Counted from the stretch's first letter, positions 1 to 8,309 are shown. The stretch is DNA of 64,000 nt from Sphaerisporangium fuscum (GCF_018531465.1 NZ_JAHDTF010000010.1:1-64000), one strand, 5' to 3'. Made by a program: numbers and translations. The notes: generated by a model from the letters alone, not told the origin.

Positions 1-75
1 TGTGTTGTGCAATCCCCCCCGCGGGGGGGGGCGGGGCCCCCCCCCCGGGGGGGGGGGGGGGGCGGCTGCCCCCCC
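1..75. other. G/C homopolymer low-complexity sequence at the window edge
   Basis: Runs of 7 to 18 G or C follow each other with almost no other bases. No codon structure or functional motif is visible. A stretch like this at the very end of a sequence is most simply a contig-edge or assembly artefact, although a long G/C hairpin downstream of the neighbouring minus-strand gene could also cause the assembly to stop here. Confidence 0.6.
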
Positions 76-107
76 CGCTCCTCGAGGTCCAGGCCGGCCC
101 GGGCGGC

Positions 108-428
108 TCAGCAGCCGTCGGTCACGTAGCAGCCCTTCACGTACCACTTGCCGCTGTAGTAGGCGCCGCTGGTGGCCTTGCTCGTGCCGCCCACGGAGAC
201 CAGGCTGCCCGGCACGTAGGAGCAGGACGAGGTGGAGCAGAAGTAGCCGTAGACCCGGAAGTAGGTCTCGAGCCCGCTGGTGCACTTGACGCTCACGGAG
301 TGGTCGGTGCTCGCGGTCTTGGAGCAGCCGCTGACCGCGGCGGCGGGGGAGGCGGTGCCACCGACGAGGGCGGCGGTTCCGAGAACGATGCCGGCGACAC
401 CGGAAAGGATCTTTTTGTTCACGGGCAT
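108..428 (-). CDS. small secreted cysteine-rich protein, function unknown
   Basis: This 106-residue protein has a clear Sec signal peptide: positively charged N-terminus (MPVNKKIL), a hydrophobic core to about residue 25, and an Ala-rich cleavage region ending SPAAA around residue 31. The mature part is about 75 residues, rich in Ser, Tyr and Gly, with eight cysteines. Two sit in a CSTSSC pair, one is near the start (SGC) and two are at the C-terminal end (GCYVTDGC). That pattern suggests a disulfide-stabilised extracellular mini-protein. I do not recognise the family. Many actinomycetes secrete small proteins of this type, with roles including inhibitors, surface proteins and toxins. The gene stands alone on its strand. 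No catalytic motif is visible, so no activity is assigned. Confidence 0.75.
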   Translation of the reverse strand: MPVNKKILSGVAGIVLGTAALVGGTASPAAAVSGCSKTASTDHSVSVKCTSGLETYFRVYGYFCSTSSCSYVPGSLVSVGGTSKATSGAYYSGKWYVKGCYVTDGC

Positions 429-553
429 CCATGATCGCTTGTCGGGTCGCTCTTTACAACCTAGAGCGTGATTCTTGACAGATCGTCCCGTTCCGGTCCG
501 TCATGATGCTCTGAAGTACGGCGCCTCGAACGCTGTCCGCCGCAGCGGGACGC

Positions 554-1252
554 TCAAGGGCGGTCGCCGGTGGCGAGTTTGAGGCCGAGGGCGATGAGGA
601 CCGAGCCGACCAGGGTGTCCATGACCCGCTCGAAGTGGCGGTGGTCCACCAGGCGGGCCGTGCGGTCGGCCGTGATCGCGAAGACGAACTGGCCGGTCAG
701 ATTGGAGGCGGCCGCGATGAGCGTCAGGCCGATGATCAACAGCGTGGCGGTGCCGTCGTGGGCGGTGACGAACTGCGGCAGCAGCGCCGTGAAGAATGCC
801 GCGGCCTTGGGATTGAGCAGGTTGGTGGACAACCCCTGCCGAAAGAGCGCCCTGGACGAGGCGTGGGCTCCGGGGGAAGCGGCGTTCGTACCGGCCGCGG
901 AGACGCTGGTGGTGGCCGGGGCGGCGTCGGCGGGGCGAGGGCCGGCGGTGGCCGGGGCCGACGAGCGCCAGGCGCGCCACAGCATCCGCACTCCCATGTA
1001 GCCGAGGTACGCGGCTCCGGCCAGTTTGAGCACGGTGAAGGCCACCATGGAGGCCGCGAGGAGCGCGGCGATGCCCGCGCACGCCGCGAGCCCCCACAGC
1101 AGGAGACCCGCCGCGCTGCCGAGGCCCGTCCGCACCCCCGCGCCCCACCCTTGGCGCATGGCGTTCCGCACCACCAGCGCGGTGTCAGGGCCAGGAGTGA
1201 TGGTGATCATCGCGACGATGCCGAGATAGGCGAGCAGTGCCTCACGAGTCAT
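554..1252 (-). CDS. LysE/RhtB-family amino-acid exporter
   Basis: A 232-residue inner-membrane protein of the LysE/RhtB translocator family, whose members export amino acids or their derivatives. The N-terminus carries the family signature: a first hydrophobic helix followed by TPGPDTALVVRNAMRQG at about residues 19-35. Hydrophobic segments follow at about 42-62, 68-88, 145-165, 175-195 and 208-228, giving the usual six-helix layout. A long Ala/Thr/Ser-rich loop at about residues 95-135 is longer than usual for the family. The gene diverges from an EamA-type exporter, so two small metabolite exporters share one intergenic region. The substrate cannot be read from the sequence. Confidence 0.88.
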   Translation of the reverse strand: MTREALLAYLGIVAMITITPGPDTALVVRNAMRQGWGAGVRTGLGSAAGLLLWGLAACAGIAALLAASMVAFTVLKLAGAAYLGYMGVRMLWRAWRSSAPATAGPRPADAAPATTSVSAAGTNAASPGAHASSRALFRQGLSTNLLNPKAAAFFTALLPQFVTAHDGTATLLIIGLTLIAAASNLTGQFVFAITADRTARLVDHRHFERVMDTLVGSVLIALGLKLATGDRP

Positions 1253-1357
1253 GATCCGACTCTAGCGATGGATTGGTCTGCTGTTTCGTCGCTTATTGGC
1301 ACTTCCGACGCTCAAGCCCGGTGACCACGATGGCTTTCCGTGAAGGCGATACGAAAC

Positions 1358-2281
1358 ATGGCCGACCGGCGGCGCGGGATGATCGGTGCGGCGACCGCGA
1401 TGTTCCTGGTCGGCACGCTGACAGGGGTCTCTCCGGCCCTGCACGCCTACCCCTTGTACGGCGGGCAGGCCATTCGGTACGCGATCGCCGCCGCCGTGCT
1501 GTTCGCCGTCCTCCGCGTGAGAGGGCTGCCGGCGCTGCGGCCGACCCGCCGCGAGCTGGTGCTCGTCGTGCTGCTGGCCGTGGTCGGGCTGGTGGCGTTC
1601 AACGCGTTCGTCGTGGAGGCGACCCGGCACGCCGACCCGGCGACGGTCGGCACGATCGTGGCGACGGTCCCCGTCGTCCTGGCGGTGGTCACGCCGCTGA
1701 TGGAGGGCAGGCGCCCGACGTCGTACGTCGTGGTCGCGGCCGTCGTGGTGGCCACGGGGGCGGCCGTCACGATCGGCCTCGGCGGCGCGACGCTCGCCGG
1801 GGTGCTGCTGGCGTTCGGCGCGCTCGCCGGTGAGGTCGGATTCTCGCTCCTCGCCATCCCGTTGCTGCCGCGGTTCGGCGCGGTCCGGGTGGCGGCGTAC
1901 TCGGCCGCCGCGGCGGTGCCGCTCTTCCTGATCGCGGGGCTCGCCGAGGACGGCACCCGGCTGCTGCGCGTGCCCACGCCGTCCGAGGCGGCCGTGCTCG
2001 GCTACCTGGCCGTGGTGGTGACGGCGTTGGCGTTCTTCTGCTGGTACGACGCGCTGCCCCGACTCGGCGCCGACCGCGCGGGCCTGTTCTCCGGCTTCCT
2101 GCCGCTCGGCACGATCGTGGCCTCCATGGTGCTGGGCACCGGTCACCCGGGTCTGCCGGAGCTGCTGGGGGCCGCGCTGGTGATCGCGGGCCTGCTGCTG
2201 GGGTTTCGTCCTCGGCCGGCCCGCCGTGTCGCGGTGGAGGATCCCGGCGAGGGGGTTCGCAGCGCCGTGGACGCCCGCTGA
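1358..2281 (+). CDS. EamA/DMT-family transporter
   Basis: About 307 residues with ten predicted hydrophobic segments arranged as two five-helix EamA repeats, the layout of drug/metabolite transporters of the RhaT/YdcZ/EamA type. The first helix pair contains the usual Tyr-Gly-Gly-Gln-Ala-Ile-Arg-Tyr turn, and the second repeat begins near residue 145. The C-terminus ends in an Arg-rich tail. I prefer the ATG at 1358 because AAGG lies 11 bases upstream; an in-frame GTG at 1340 would add six residues. It is divergent from the LysE-type exporter. Members of this family export amino acids, purines or small metabolites, and the substrate here is unknown. Confidence 0.85.
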   Translation: MADRRRGMIGAATAMFLVGTLTGVSPALHAYPLYGGQAIRYAIAAAVLFAVLRVRGLPALRPTRRELVLVVLLAVVGLVAFNAFVVEATRHADPATVGTIVATVPVVLAVVTPLMEGRRPTSYVVVAAVVVATGAAVTIGLGGATLAGVLLAFGALAGEVGFSLLAIPLLPRFGAVRVAAYSAAAAVPLFLIAGLAEDGTRLLRVPTPSEAAVLGYLAVVVTALAFFCWYDALPRLGADRAGLFSGFLPLGTIVASMVLGTGHPGLPELLGAALVIAGLLLGFRPRPARRVAVEDPGEGVRSAVDAR

Positions 2282-2558
2282 TCGGACGGTGCGGGGATCC
2301 GGCCGCGCCGAATGGCCGGGAGCGGGGAGAGCGGGCCGCCGTAGCCGGTCGATTTCCGGTGATGCATTCACGGAATTCGGTGATCCGGTGGCGTGGGGGG
2401 TTCGGCGATTCGCCGGTGTCGCGTTCTCGGGATACCGCCTGGAAAATCTCTTTGCGGCGGTTTTTCGATTGGGTTTCCGGGTTTTCGGTTCACCGTCGGG
2501 CGGCTGGTGCGGCCGCCAGGGGCGACGTGCGTCGCGCGGTGCTCTGAACAGGGAGTTC
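2282..2558. other. intergenic, no gene seen
   Basis: Between the EamA gene and the repeat peptide gene the DNA has a moderately lower GC content and no reading frame with actinomycete codon bias. No promoter, hairpin with a T-tract or family motif is evident. Confidence 0.5.
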
Positions 2559-2687
2559 TCAGTCCCAGGTGGTGCCGGCGGTGCGGGAGTACGAGTCCCA
2601 GGTGGTGCCGGCGGTGCGGGAGCGGGAGTCCCAGGTGGTGCCGGCGGAGCGGAGGATGGAAATCGCGGAGGCGGCCGAGTTCTTCAT
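2559..2687 (-). CDS. 42-residue peptide with three TAGTTWD repeats, candidate RiPP precursor
   Basis: An ATG-to-TGA frame encodes 42 residues. Residues 1-13 (MKNSAASAISILR) form a short leader-like segment. The rest is three copies of an 11-residue unit: SAGTTWD at 14-20, TAGTTWD at 25-31 and TAGTTWD at 36-42, separated by SRSR and SYSR, with the stop straight after the third Asp. Third codon positions are almost all G or C, as in real genes of this genome, while the other frames over the repeat lack a sensible product. A purine-rich stretch (AAGAGACGAAGAA) directly precedes the ATG and can serve as ribosome binding site. Repeated Thr/Trp/Asp cores resemble multi-core precursors of ribosomally made modified peptides. 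No modifying enzyme, protease or dedicated exporter lies next to it; the EamA transporter downstream is convergent. I do not recognise a named family, and function is inference. Confidence 0.55.
   Translation of the reverse strand: MKNSAASAISILRSAGTTWDSRSRTAGTTWDSYSRTAGTTWD
2561..2652. repeat. 33-bp tandem repeat, 2.8 copies
   Basis: The sequence AGTCCCAGGTGGTGCCGGCG starts at 2561, 2594 and 2627, giving an exact 33-bp period with only a few substitutions between copies. The period is a multiple of three and the repeat is in frame with the minus-strand peptide gene, where it encodes the TAGTTWD units. Confidence 0.9.
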
Positions 2688-2993
2688 TTCTTCGTCTCTT
2701 TTCTTGAGGGATTTCGAATTCGTCCTTGCACAATCAACTCTGCGGCATTCGAAGCCCTAGAACCAGACGAATGGACGGCAGCAACCTGCACGCCGTTGGC
2801 CGCATCCTGCCACCTCTGTCCGGATGGCGTATTACCGCTGCTCAGGGCGGGGGAGCGGGCCGTGCGCGGGCGACGTGGCGGCGTGATCACCAGAGCCGGA
2901 CGGCCTCCGCCGCGAGAAGTGGCCGCGCATGTACATTGAGTGATCATCGTGTCGCCCGAGGGCGGGAGCGCCCCGGCTGTCTCGGAGGTCGTC
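2688..2993. other. intergenic region upstream of two divergent genes
   Basis: This stretch must hold the promoters of the repeat peptide (minus) and of the secreted protein at 2994 (plus). Two TTCGAA palindromes occur at 2714-2719 and 2749-2754. No convincing -35/-10 pair stands out on either strand, and no further gene is visible. Confidence 0.4.
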
Positions 2994-3497
2994 ATGATCG
3001 TCATATCCGCCGCCCGGCCCGTCCGCGGTCTCGTCGTCGCCGCGCTGGGCGCGAGCGCCCTGGCCCTGCCCGCCGGTGCCCACGCCGCCGCGGGGGTCCC
3101 CTGTACGGCCCCGGTGACCACCACCGGTTCCGTGCCGGGCGACACCGGGTCGAAGATCCCGGTCGGCAGCACCGGCCGGCCGGACGCCACCTGCGGCGAC
3201 GCCGCCCAGAAGACCGTGGACGGCACGCTCGCCTCCGTGCAGGACGACGTGAAGGGGTTCGAGGCCAAGGTCAAGAGCGAGTGGGGACGGCTGTGCGTAC
3301 TGGCCGGCCTGGGCGCGCAGGAGCTCAAGAACCACCTGGCGGCCATCGGCCTCGGTCCCGACGACAGGGCCCTGGACCAGCAGCCGAAGAGCGAGCAGGA
3401 CCGGCTCGACCTGGTCATCAGGTACGTGACCACCACCCAGTGCCCCGCCCCGGCCACCCCCGAACGCAACCCCGCCCCCCGCCCCGTCACCGACTGA
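2994..3497 (+). CDS. secreted protein of unknown function
   Basis: A 167-residue protein with an N-terminal signal peptide (MIVISAARPVRG, then a hydrophobic core ending in AGAHAAA near residue 30). The start at 2994 is favoured by GGAGG five bases upstream; an in-frame ATC-rich extension to 2940 would put 18 non-hydrophobic residues ahead of the signal peptide and is unlikely. The mature part has four Cys (VPCTAP, ATCGD, LCVLAG, TQCPAP), a central helical stretch predicted from Lys/Glu/Ala-rich sequence at about 75-135, and a Pro-rich tail. No conserved catalytic motif is recognised. It is monocistronic. An extracellular or envelope role is inferred only from the signal peptide. Confidence 0.7.
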   Translation: MIVISAARPVRGLVVAALGASALALPAGAHAAAGVPCTAPVTTTGSVPGDTGSKIPVGSTGRPDATCGDAAQKTVDGTLASVQDDVKGFEAKVKSEWGRLCVLAGLGAQELKNHLAAIGLGPDDRALDQQPKSEQDRLDLVIRYVTTTQCPAPATPERNPAPRPVTD

Positions 3498-3548
3498 CAC
3501 GCCCGGCCCCGGCTGAGCGGACCGACCCGGCCCCCTCTGAAGGACCGC

Positions 3549-3650
3549 CGGTCAGCGGCTGAACGGCCCTGGATACCGGCTGGGCGAGCCCGGCCCCCGC
3601 CTGAAGGACGGTCCGGTCAGCCGTTCAAGGGACCCGGTCGGCGGTTCAAG
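3549..3650. repeat. degenerate short repeats in the convergent intergenic region
   Basis: Three related 16-mers, CGGTCAGCGGCTGAAC (3549), CGGTCAGCCGTTCAAG (3614) and CGGTCGGCGGTTCAAG (3635), lie between the convergent genes ending at 3497 and 3704. The two longer stretches beginning CTGAAGGAC also repeat. They may form a diffuse terminator structure; no clean T-tract follows. Confidence 0.45.
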
Positions 3651-3703
3651 AGACGGCCGCCCGCCATCGCCTGGCGAGCGGCCGGCTTCGGTGTGCGGGA
3701 GGT

Positions 3704-4621
3704 TCAGGGCGAGGGGGTGCCCGCGGGCCGGGGGACGAGAGCGGGCCCGGCGTCCAGCAGGGCGGCCTCCGACAGCCTGGCGTTGGGCACGGTGGAGCCG
3801 AGCCTCGGCGTGTCGCACTGGGCCCTCTCGGCGCGGGTCATCGGGCCGGTCCGCTGGTAGACGCGGTCCGGGTTGACCGCCGAAGGGCTGTCGAGCGTGA
3901 CGTTCCTCGCCTCGTAGTCGTAGTCGCCCCACACCTTCGGCTTGGACTTCAGATCGAACACGATGCGGTGCCTGGCGTACTGGATCTCGATCCAGCTCGC
4001 CTCTCCGGGCAGCACCGTGGCCTCCACTTTCTTGACGTAAGGGCCTTCCACCCATTTCCCGTCGATCTGGACCGGCTTGGGGTTCTTCCAGATCCACTGC
4101 TCGTCGTATTTGGCCAGCAGGACGCCCTCGATCCATTTGATGGATTCGTTCTTCGGGCCGGTGGTCTTCTCGTCGTAGACGAGCCTGCCCTTGGCGTTGT
4201 CGATGCTCGTGGTCTGGAGCGGGATCGCCCGAGGGTCTTTCACGCTTTCTCTGGTGCAGTTTATGTAGACCTCTCCGATGCCCTTCGGCCTGCTCCAGTA
4301 TTCGGTGTTGCGTACCTCGGTCCAGGTGCATCTGCTCTGGTCGCTGCACCTGTCGATGACGTCCTCGACCGTGGCCGGTTTCGGGTTCTCGCCCTTGTAG
4401 GTGTACACGGCCTGGACGTCGGGCAGCGGCGGGATGCCCGGGAATCCGGGGGTGGCCCCGGCGGGGGACATCACCGCCACGGCGAGAGCGACCGGCACGG
4501 GGGACGCCAGGAGCGCGAGCCGTCCGCGTCGCGGCAGGTGACGCCTCCGATGCGCGGCCGGGGCGGGGTCGCCTTTCCCCGGAACGGGTTCCGGCGGGTG
4601 GAGTCCATGGTCGTTCGGCAA
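3704..4621 (-). CDS. secreted protein, paralogue of the next gene upstream; possible beta-rich pore-forming fold
   Basis: About 305 residues. The likely start is the TTG at 4621, seven bases after GAAAGGA, the same arrangement as the paralogous gene just upstream. An Arg-rich N-region and a hydrophobic stretch (LALLASPVPVALAVAV) form a signal peptide ending near ATPG. The mature protein begins with a CSDQSRCTW segment, then a GEVYINCT segment, then alternating beta-like sequence with PGEASWIEIQ and a late YQRTGPMT. These landmarks (Cys pair around SRCT, an INC cysteine, and Pro-x-x-x-x-W near the middle) match those of the upstream paralogue and of a group of Streptomyces secreted proteins that I associate loosely with aerolysin/ETX-MTX2-like folds. 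The fold assignment is inference; the paralogy is directly visible. Confidence 0.7.
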   Translation of the reverse strand: MPNDHGLHPPEPVPGKGDPAPAAHRRRHLPRRGRLALLASPVPVALAVAVMSPAGATPGFPGIPPLPDVQAVYTYKGENPKPATVEDVIDRCSDQSRCTWTEVRNTEYWSRPKGIGEVYINCTRESVKDPRAIPLQTTSIDNAKGRLVYDEKTTGPKNESIKWIEGVLLAKYDEQWIWKNPKPVQIDGKWVEGPYVKKVEATVLPGEASWIEIQYARHRIVFDLKSKPKVWGDYDYEARNVTLDSPSAVNPDRVYQRTGPMTRAERAQCDTPRLGSTVPNARLSEAALLDAGPALVPRPAGTPSP

Positions 4622-4680
4622 GGGTGCGTCCTTTCTGGCGGTGGAACTCGTGCCGTGCTTCGCCGAGCCGCTGCGGCGGG

Positions 4681-5679
4681 TCAGCGGGAACGGGGGGTCA
4701 GCCGGACGACCTTGCCGGCCTTCCAGTCCGCCCTCGCCGGCCCGATGTCGACGAGGCCGTCCGGCGACGGGGTGCCGGCGGCCGTTCCCGTGGTGCGGAG
4801 GCCGGGCGGCCGGGTGATGCGCCCGCACAGACCGGCGGGGACGACGGAGGTCATCGCGAAGATGAAACTCCGGTTCACCGTCGAGGGGCCCTGGGCGGCG
4901 ACGTTCTCGACGTGCTTGGAGGTGTCGCCGACCCTCAGCGCCCCCACGACCCGGGTGACGGCGTTCTTCCCGACGAACCACAGCATGTCGTTGGGCGCGA
5001 TCCTCGTCTTGTACGAGGTGGCCTCGGTGTTCTTGTCGGACCATTCGCGGCTGTAGGCCATCTTGAACGCCGCCATGAAGCTGATCTTCGTGCCGACGGT
5101 GTTGCTGCCCCTGGCGGTGCCCTTGGTCGCGTCCTGGCTGGTGTTCTTCTTGGTGATCTCGTCGTTCGGGCCCTTGTCCTTCGGCGCGGTGTGGTGCGTC
5201 GAGGAGTCCTCCTTGCCGTCCTGGTGGGAGGCCTCCGCGGTCCCCTCGGCCGTGGTGTCGGTGGTGCCGTCCGTGCTCACCTGCCCGCTGATCTCTCCGC
5301 TGATGTTGTCGGTGCTGCTCTGTTCGAGCGTGACCGTCCGGTCGACGTCGATGTCCTTCATCGAGCAGTTGATGATCGCGTTGCCCAGCGCCACGACGCC
5401 GTCGTAGTACTCACTGGAGGCCGACTTGTCGATGGTGAACGTGCAGCGGGAGGCGTTGGTGCACAATTTCGTCACCTCGCGGACGGACGGCAGCGGGGTG
5501 CTCCCGTCGTACGCCTTCGCGGCCGGCATCTCCGGAACCGGCGCTTCCCCGGAATCGGCCGCCGCGGCCGGCGTCACGGTGGACACGAGCACCACCAGGG
5601 AGGCGGCGGCGGCCGAAAGCGGCGATCGCCCCCGAGCGGGCCGGTGCGGCGTCGAATGGACATTCTGTTTCATCAGCAA
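4681..5679 (-). CDS. secreted protein with Ser/Thr-rich central segment; possible aerolysin-like pore former
   Basis: A 332-residue protein with a TTG start seven bases after GGAAAGGA and a signal peptide ending TPAAAA near residue 41. The mature part opens with LCTNASRCTFTID and GNAIINCSM, as in its downstream paralogue. It then has a strikingly Ser/Thr/Asp/Gly-rich block at about residues 120-175 (ISGEISGQVSTDGTTDTT and similar), followed by a segment with Lys, Trp and Thr that ends in IAPNDMLWFVG. Amphipathic Ser/Thr-rich hairpins flanked by beta strands are typical of aerolysin/ETX-MTX2 toxins, where they form the membrane-inserting barrel. That is family knowledge applied by resemblance, not proof. 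The gene lies 59 bases upstream of its paralogue and probably shares its transcript. Confidence 0.7.
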   Translation of the reverse strand: MLMKQNVHSTPHRPARGRSPLSAAAASLVVLVSTVTPAAAADSGEAPVPEMPAAKAYDGSTPLPSVREVTKLCTNASRCTFTIDKSASSEYYDGVVALGNAIINCSMKDIDVDRTVTLEQSSTDNISGEISGQVSTDGTTDTTAEGTAEASHQDGKEDSSTHHTAPKDKGPNDEITKKNTSQDATKGTARGSNTVGTKISFMAAFKMAYSREWSDKNTEATSYKTRIAPNDMLWFVGKNAVTRVVGALRVGDTSKHVENVAAQGPSTVNRSFIFAMTSVVPAGLCGRITRPPGLRTTGTAAGTPSPDGLVDIGPARADWKAGKVVRLTPRSR

Positions 5680-6057
5680 GATATCGTCCTTTCCGGCGGC
5701 AGGACCCGGAGGAATCCTTTTCCTGCCGGTGCGAACGATTATCCAGACGCCGGAGCCCCGGTCCCGGCTGCGGCGACCGTCGTGAGGGCGAGAATTGGCG
5801 GGGGACGGTGAAATTCCTCGCCAGGCGCCATCGGCCGTATTTCCGGAAAGGCCGGTCCTCGGTCAAAGCCCGCATGTGTCCGAGGTAATGAAGTTAGAGG
5901 CGCGCGGCCACTCCGACGATAGAAATCTACAATGTAAAGGCGCGCGACCGTAGCCCGGCGGAAGGCGCACGGGATCGGCCGGCTCGGTGAGGTGCCTGTG
6001 TGAGACCGGCTCAGCGCGGCGACGCGTCAGTGCGGGATCGGCCGGTGCGGCGAGATG
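5680..6057. other. intergenic, probable promoter and leader of the paralogous secreted pair
   Basis: This 378-base gap lies upstream of the minus-strand gene starting at 5679. It holds a direct repeat AGGCGCGCG(G/A)CC near 5898 and 5938 flanking an AT-rich core with TACAATGTA, which is a near-perfect palindrome. No additional gene is seen. The AT-rich core is the best place for a promoter reading to the left. Confidence 0.4.
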
Positions 6058-7200
6058 TCAGTGCGGGATCGGCTGGAGTTCGGCGACGTGGCGGATCAGG
6101 TCGCTGACGTGGACCACCCCCATGCAGCGTCCAACCTCGTCGACCACGACCAGGTCGTCGTACACGCGAGCCGCGTCCTTGCCCGCCACCTGCGTCGCGG
6201 CGATCGCGGGCGTGGTCTTGGGCACCACCCGTGGTGGGTCGGCCAGGCGGTGCGCCGGCTTCTTGGCGTGCAGGGCGTGCCCGTACGGCCCGGCGATGGA
6301 CAACAGGAACCGGCTGCGCTCCAGGCTGGCTCTCGGGCGCTGGTATTCGTCCACCAGGACGACGCTGGTGATCGACGGCTCGGTGCCGAAGGCCTCCACC
6401 ACGTCCTCGGCGGTCGCCAGCATGTCGAGGGTCACCGCCGGCAGGAGGAACTCCTGGACGCGCGGGCCCAGGTCGATCACCCACGGCTCGGGTTCGGCCG
6501 CCGGCACCGGCAGGGGGACGTGGACGCGTCCGTGCGAAGGCCGCCAGTCGAGCGGGGCGAGCAGTGGTCCCTGGGCGAGCCTTATGCCCCAGCCCCGCAC
6601 CGCCGCGAGCTGCCCCTCGTCGGTGACCTGCGGGGCGAGCACGTGGACGCCCATGCCCTTGGCCATCCGCGACACCGCTTCGCCGACGGCGTTGCGCCGA
6701 GCGTCCCGGGGAACCCGTTCGATCAGCTCGGGGGAGATCACCACCGCGTACGGCGAGGCGTCGGCGAGCAGGTCCAGCGGCACGTGGGAGGCGCCGACGC
6801 CGCCGACCGCGACGAGGTAGCCGATGGCCCGCAGGCCGTCCATCCCCGTCAGCAGGGCGGAACGGTCCTCCGTGGCGAAGTCGCCGGCGATGACGAGGAT
6901 CACCTCACGCGGGCGGCGGCTGGTCGCCCGCAGGGACTCGTGCAGGGGGGCGAGGGCGGCCGATCCCTGGATCACGGCCGCGGAGGGGACCGTCAGGACG
7001 AGGGGGAGCAGGGCCTCCTCGCGGGCGGCCGCGTACACGGCGGCCACCGTGGGGGAGACGTCACCGGACGGCCCGAACGGGGCGAACTCGGCGGCCGCCT
7101 CGACGGCGATCACCCCTCCGGAGTCGAGGTCGACGATCGGGAAGAAGGTCGCGGCGGAGTGGGAGGCTCCGTGGAGTCCGGACGAGTGCGAAGGGGCCAT
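6058..7200 (-). CDS. degenerate EAL-domain protein with C-terminal CBS-like region
   Basis: A 380-residue cytosolic protein. Residues 15-240 follow the outline of an EAL c-di-GMP phosphodiesterase domain: a FFPIVDLDSGGVIAVEAAAEF start, an IAGDF strand, a GVGAS strand and a WGIRLAQGPLLAP end. The diagnostic Glu-Ala-Leu is replaced by Glu-Ala-Ala, and several acidic metal ligands are not evident, so enzymatic activity is doubtful and a c-di-GMP-binding or scaffolding role is more likely. Residues 255-375 contain two hydrophobic beta-alpha units ending in DDLVVVDEVGRCMGVVHVSD, typical of a CBS module. EAL-CBS proteins occur across actinomycetes. The gene is alone on its strand with more than 500 bases upstream. 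Confidence 0.75.
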   Translation of the reverse strand: MAPSHSSGLHGASHSAATFFPIVDLDSGGVIAVEAAAEFAPFGPSGDVSPTVAAVYAAAREEALLPLVLTVPSAAVIQGSAALAPLHESLRATSRRPREVILVIAGDFATEDRSALLTGMDGLRAIGYLVAVGGVGASHVPLDLLADASPYAVVISPELIERVPRDARRNAVGEAVSRMAKGMGVHVLAPQVTDEGQLAAVRGWGIRLAQGPLLAPLDWRPSHGRVHVPLPVPAAEPEPWVIDLGPRVQEFLLPAVTLDMLATAEDVVEAFGTEPSITSVVLVDEYQRPRASLERSRFLLSIAGPYGHALHAKKPAHRLADPPRVVPKTTPAIAATQVAGKDAARVYDDLVVVDEVGRCMGVVHVSDLIRHVAELQPIPH

Positions 7201-7760
7201 CGAGGCTCCCAGGGATGCGGGGGCGGGTCACCGGGGGACGTGCGCGGTGCGGAACTCTAGTGCCGTACGCGCACGCGTCGATTCTCCTGCCACGGGCAGG
7301 GGAAGAGCGGCGCAGCGCAGGGAAATTCACCGATATTTCCCCCGATGTTGGAAGGGAAGAATTCTTTACGCAGAGTCGAGAAATCAGTCATTTACGTATC
7401 CGGGTTTCGGGCCATCCCTTCCGTGTCGGCAGTCCCCCGCCTCATGCGCATCCGGGTGTATCCACCATGCATCATCCACATACCACCCAAATCACGCGAT
7501 ACCGTGCCCGCCTGGAAGCGGATGGCCCGTGTGCGCCCGATGCCGTGCGATGTTCTGCCGCGCCTCGGTGGGAGCGCGTAGCCGGTTTGCGCGGTCCCGC
7601 GCGATATATCGCCATGCTGCCGTGAAAGTCCCTGATGTGCCGCCGCACCTCCGCCGGATACAACGACCTGCCATCGCGGTCGGCGCCGATATGAGGCTCC
7701 GCTGTGGCCGGCGCCGGTCGTGAGGCGCGGCGGCACGGTTCCTGCCGGGTCCGTTCCGGC
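7201..7760. other. long intergenic region, no convincing gene
   Basis: A 560-base gap with lower GC than its surroundings. Short frames exist on both strands but none has third-position GC bias, a ribosome site or a recognisable motif. It contains the perfect palindrome listed at 7601-7612. It could be the remnant of a lost gene. Confidence 0.5.
7601..7612. promoter_or_regulatory. perfect palindrome GCGATATATCGC
   Basis: A 12-bp perfect palindrome with the core CGATATATCG. The same ten-base core recurs at 44042-44051, there directly in front of the aldo/keto reductase gene. Two occurrences of such an AT-centred palindrome in very GC-rich DNA suggest an operator, but no gene start lies close to this copy. 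Confidence 0.35.
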
Positions 7761-8219
<459 letters not shown>

Positions 8220-8280
8220 CTTTAATGATCTGATTACGTTCTGTACAGGCCGGTTCATCAGGATGCCCTGACCAGTGCAG

Positions 8281-8303
8281 GGCGCATGCGCCGGCGGTAC
8301 AGT
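8281..8303 (+). promoter_or_regulatory. palindrome and -10 box of the TetR gene
   Basis: GGCGCATGCGCC (8281-8292) is a perfect 12-bp palindrome. TACAGT (8298-8303) is a good -10 hexamer placed six bases before the GTG at 8310, which fits a leaderless transcript. The palindrome would sit in the spacer of this promoter and could give autoregulation. Confidence 0.45.
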
Positions 8304-8309
8304 GCGAGC

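Noticed and set aside
2561-2652. 33-bp repeats as a CRISPR array
   Set aside because: Fewer than three copies, no spacers between them (direct tandem), and no cas genes nearby.
2569-2760. Plus-strand frame across the 33-bp repeat (MVPAVREYESQVVPAV...)
   Set aside because: Its codons lack the GC third-position bias of this genome and it has no ribosome site, whereas the minus strand has both for the TAGTTWD peptide.
7392-7736. Small minus-strand frames in the 7.2-7.7 kb gap
   Set aside because: No codon bias, ribosome site or motif; several overlapping frames are equally open.
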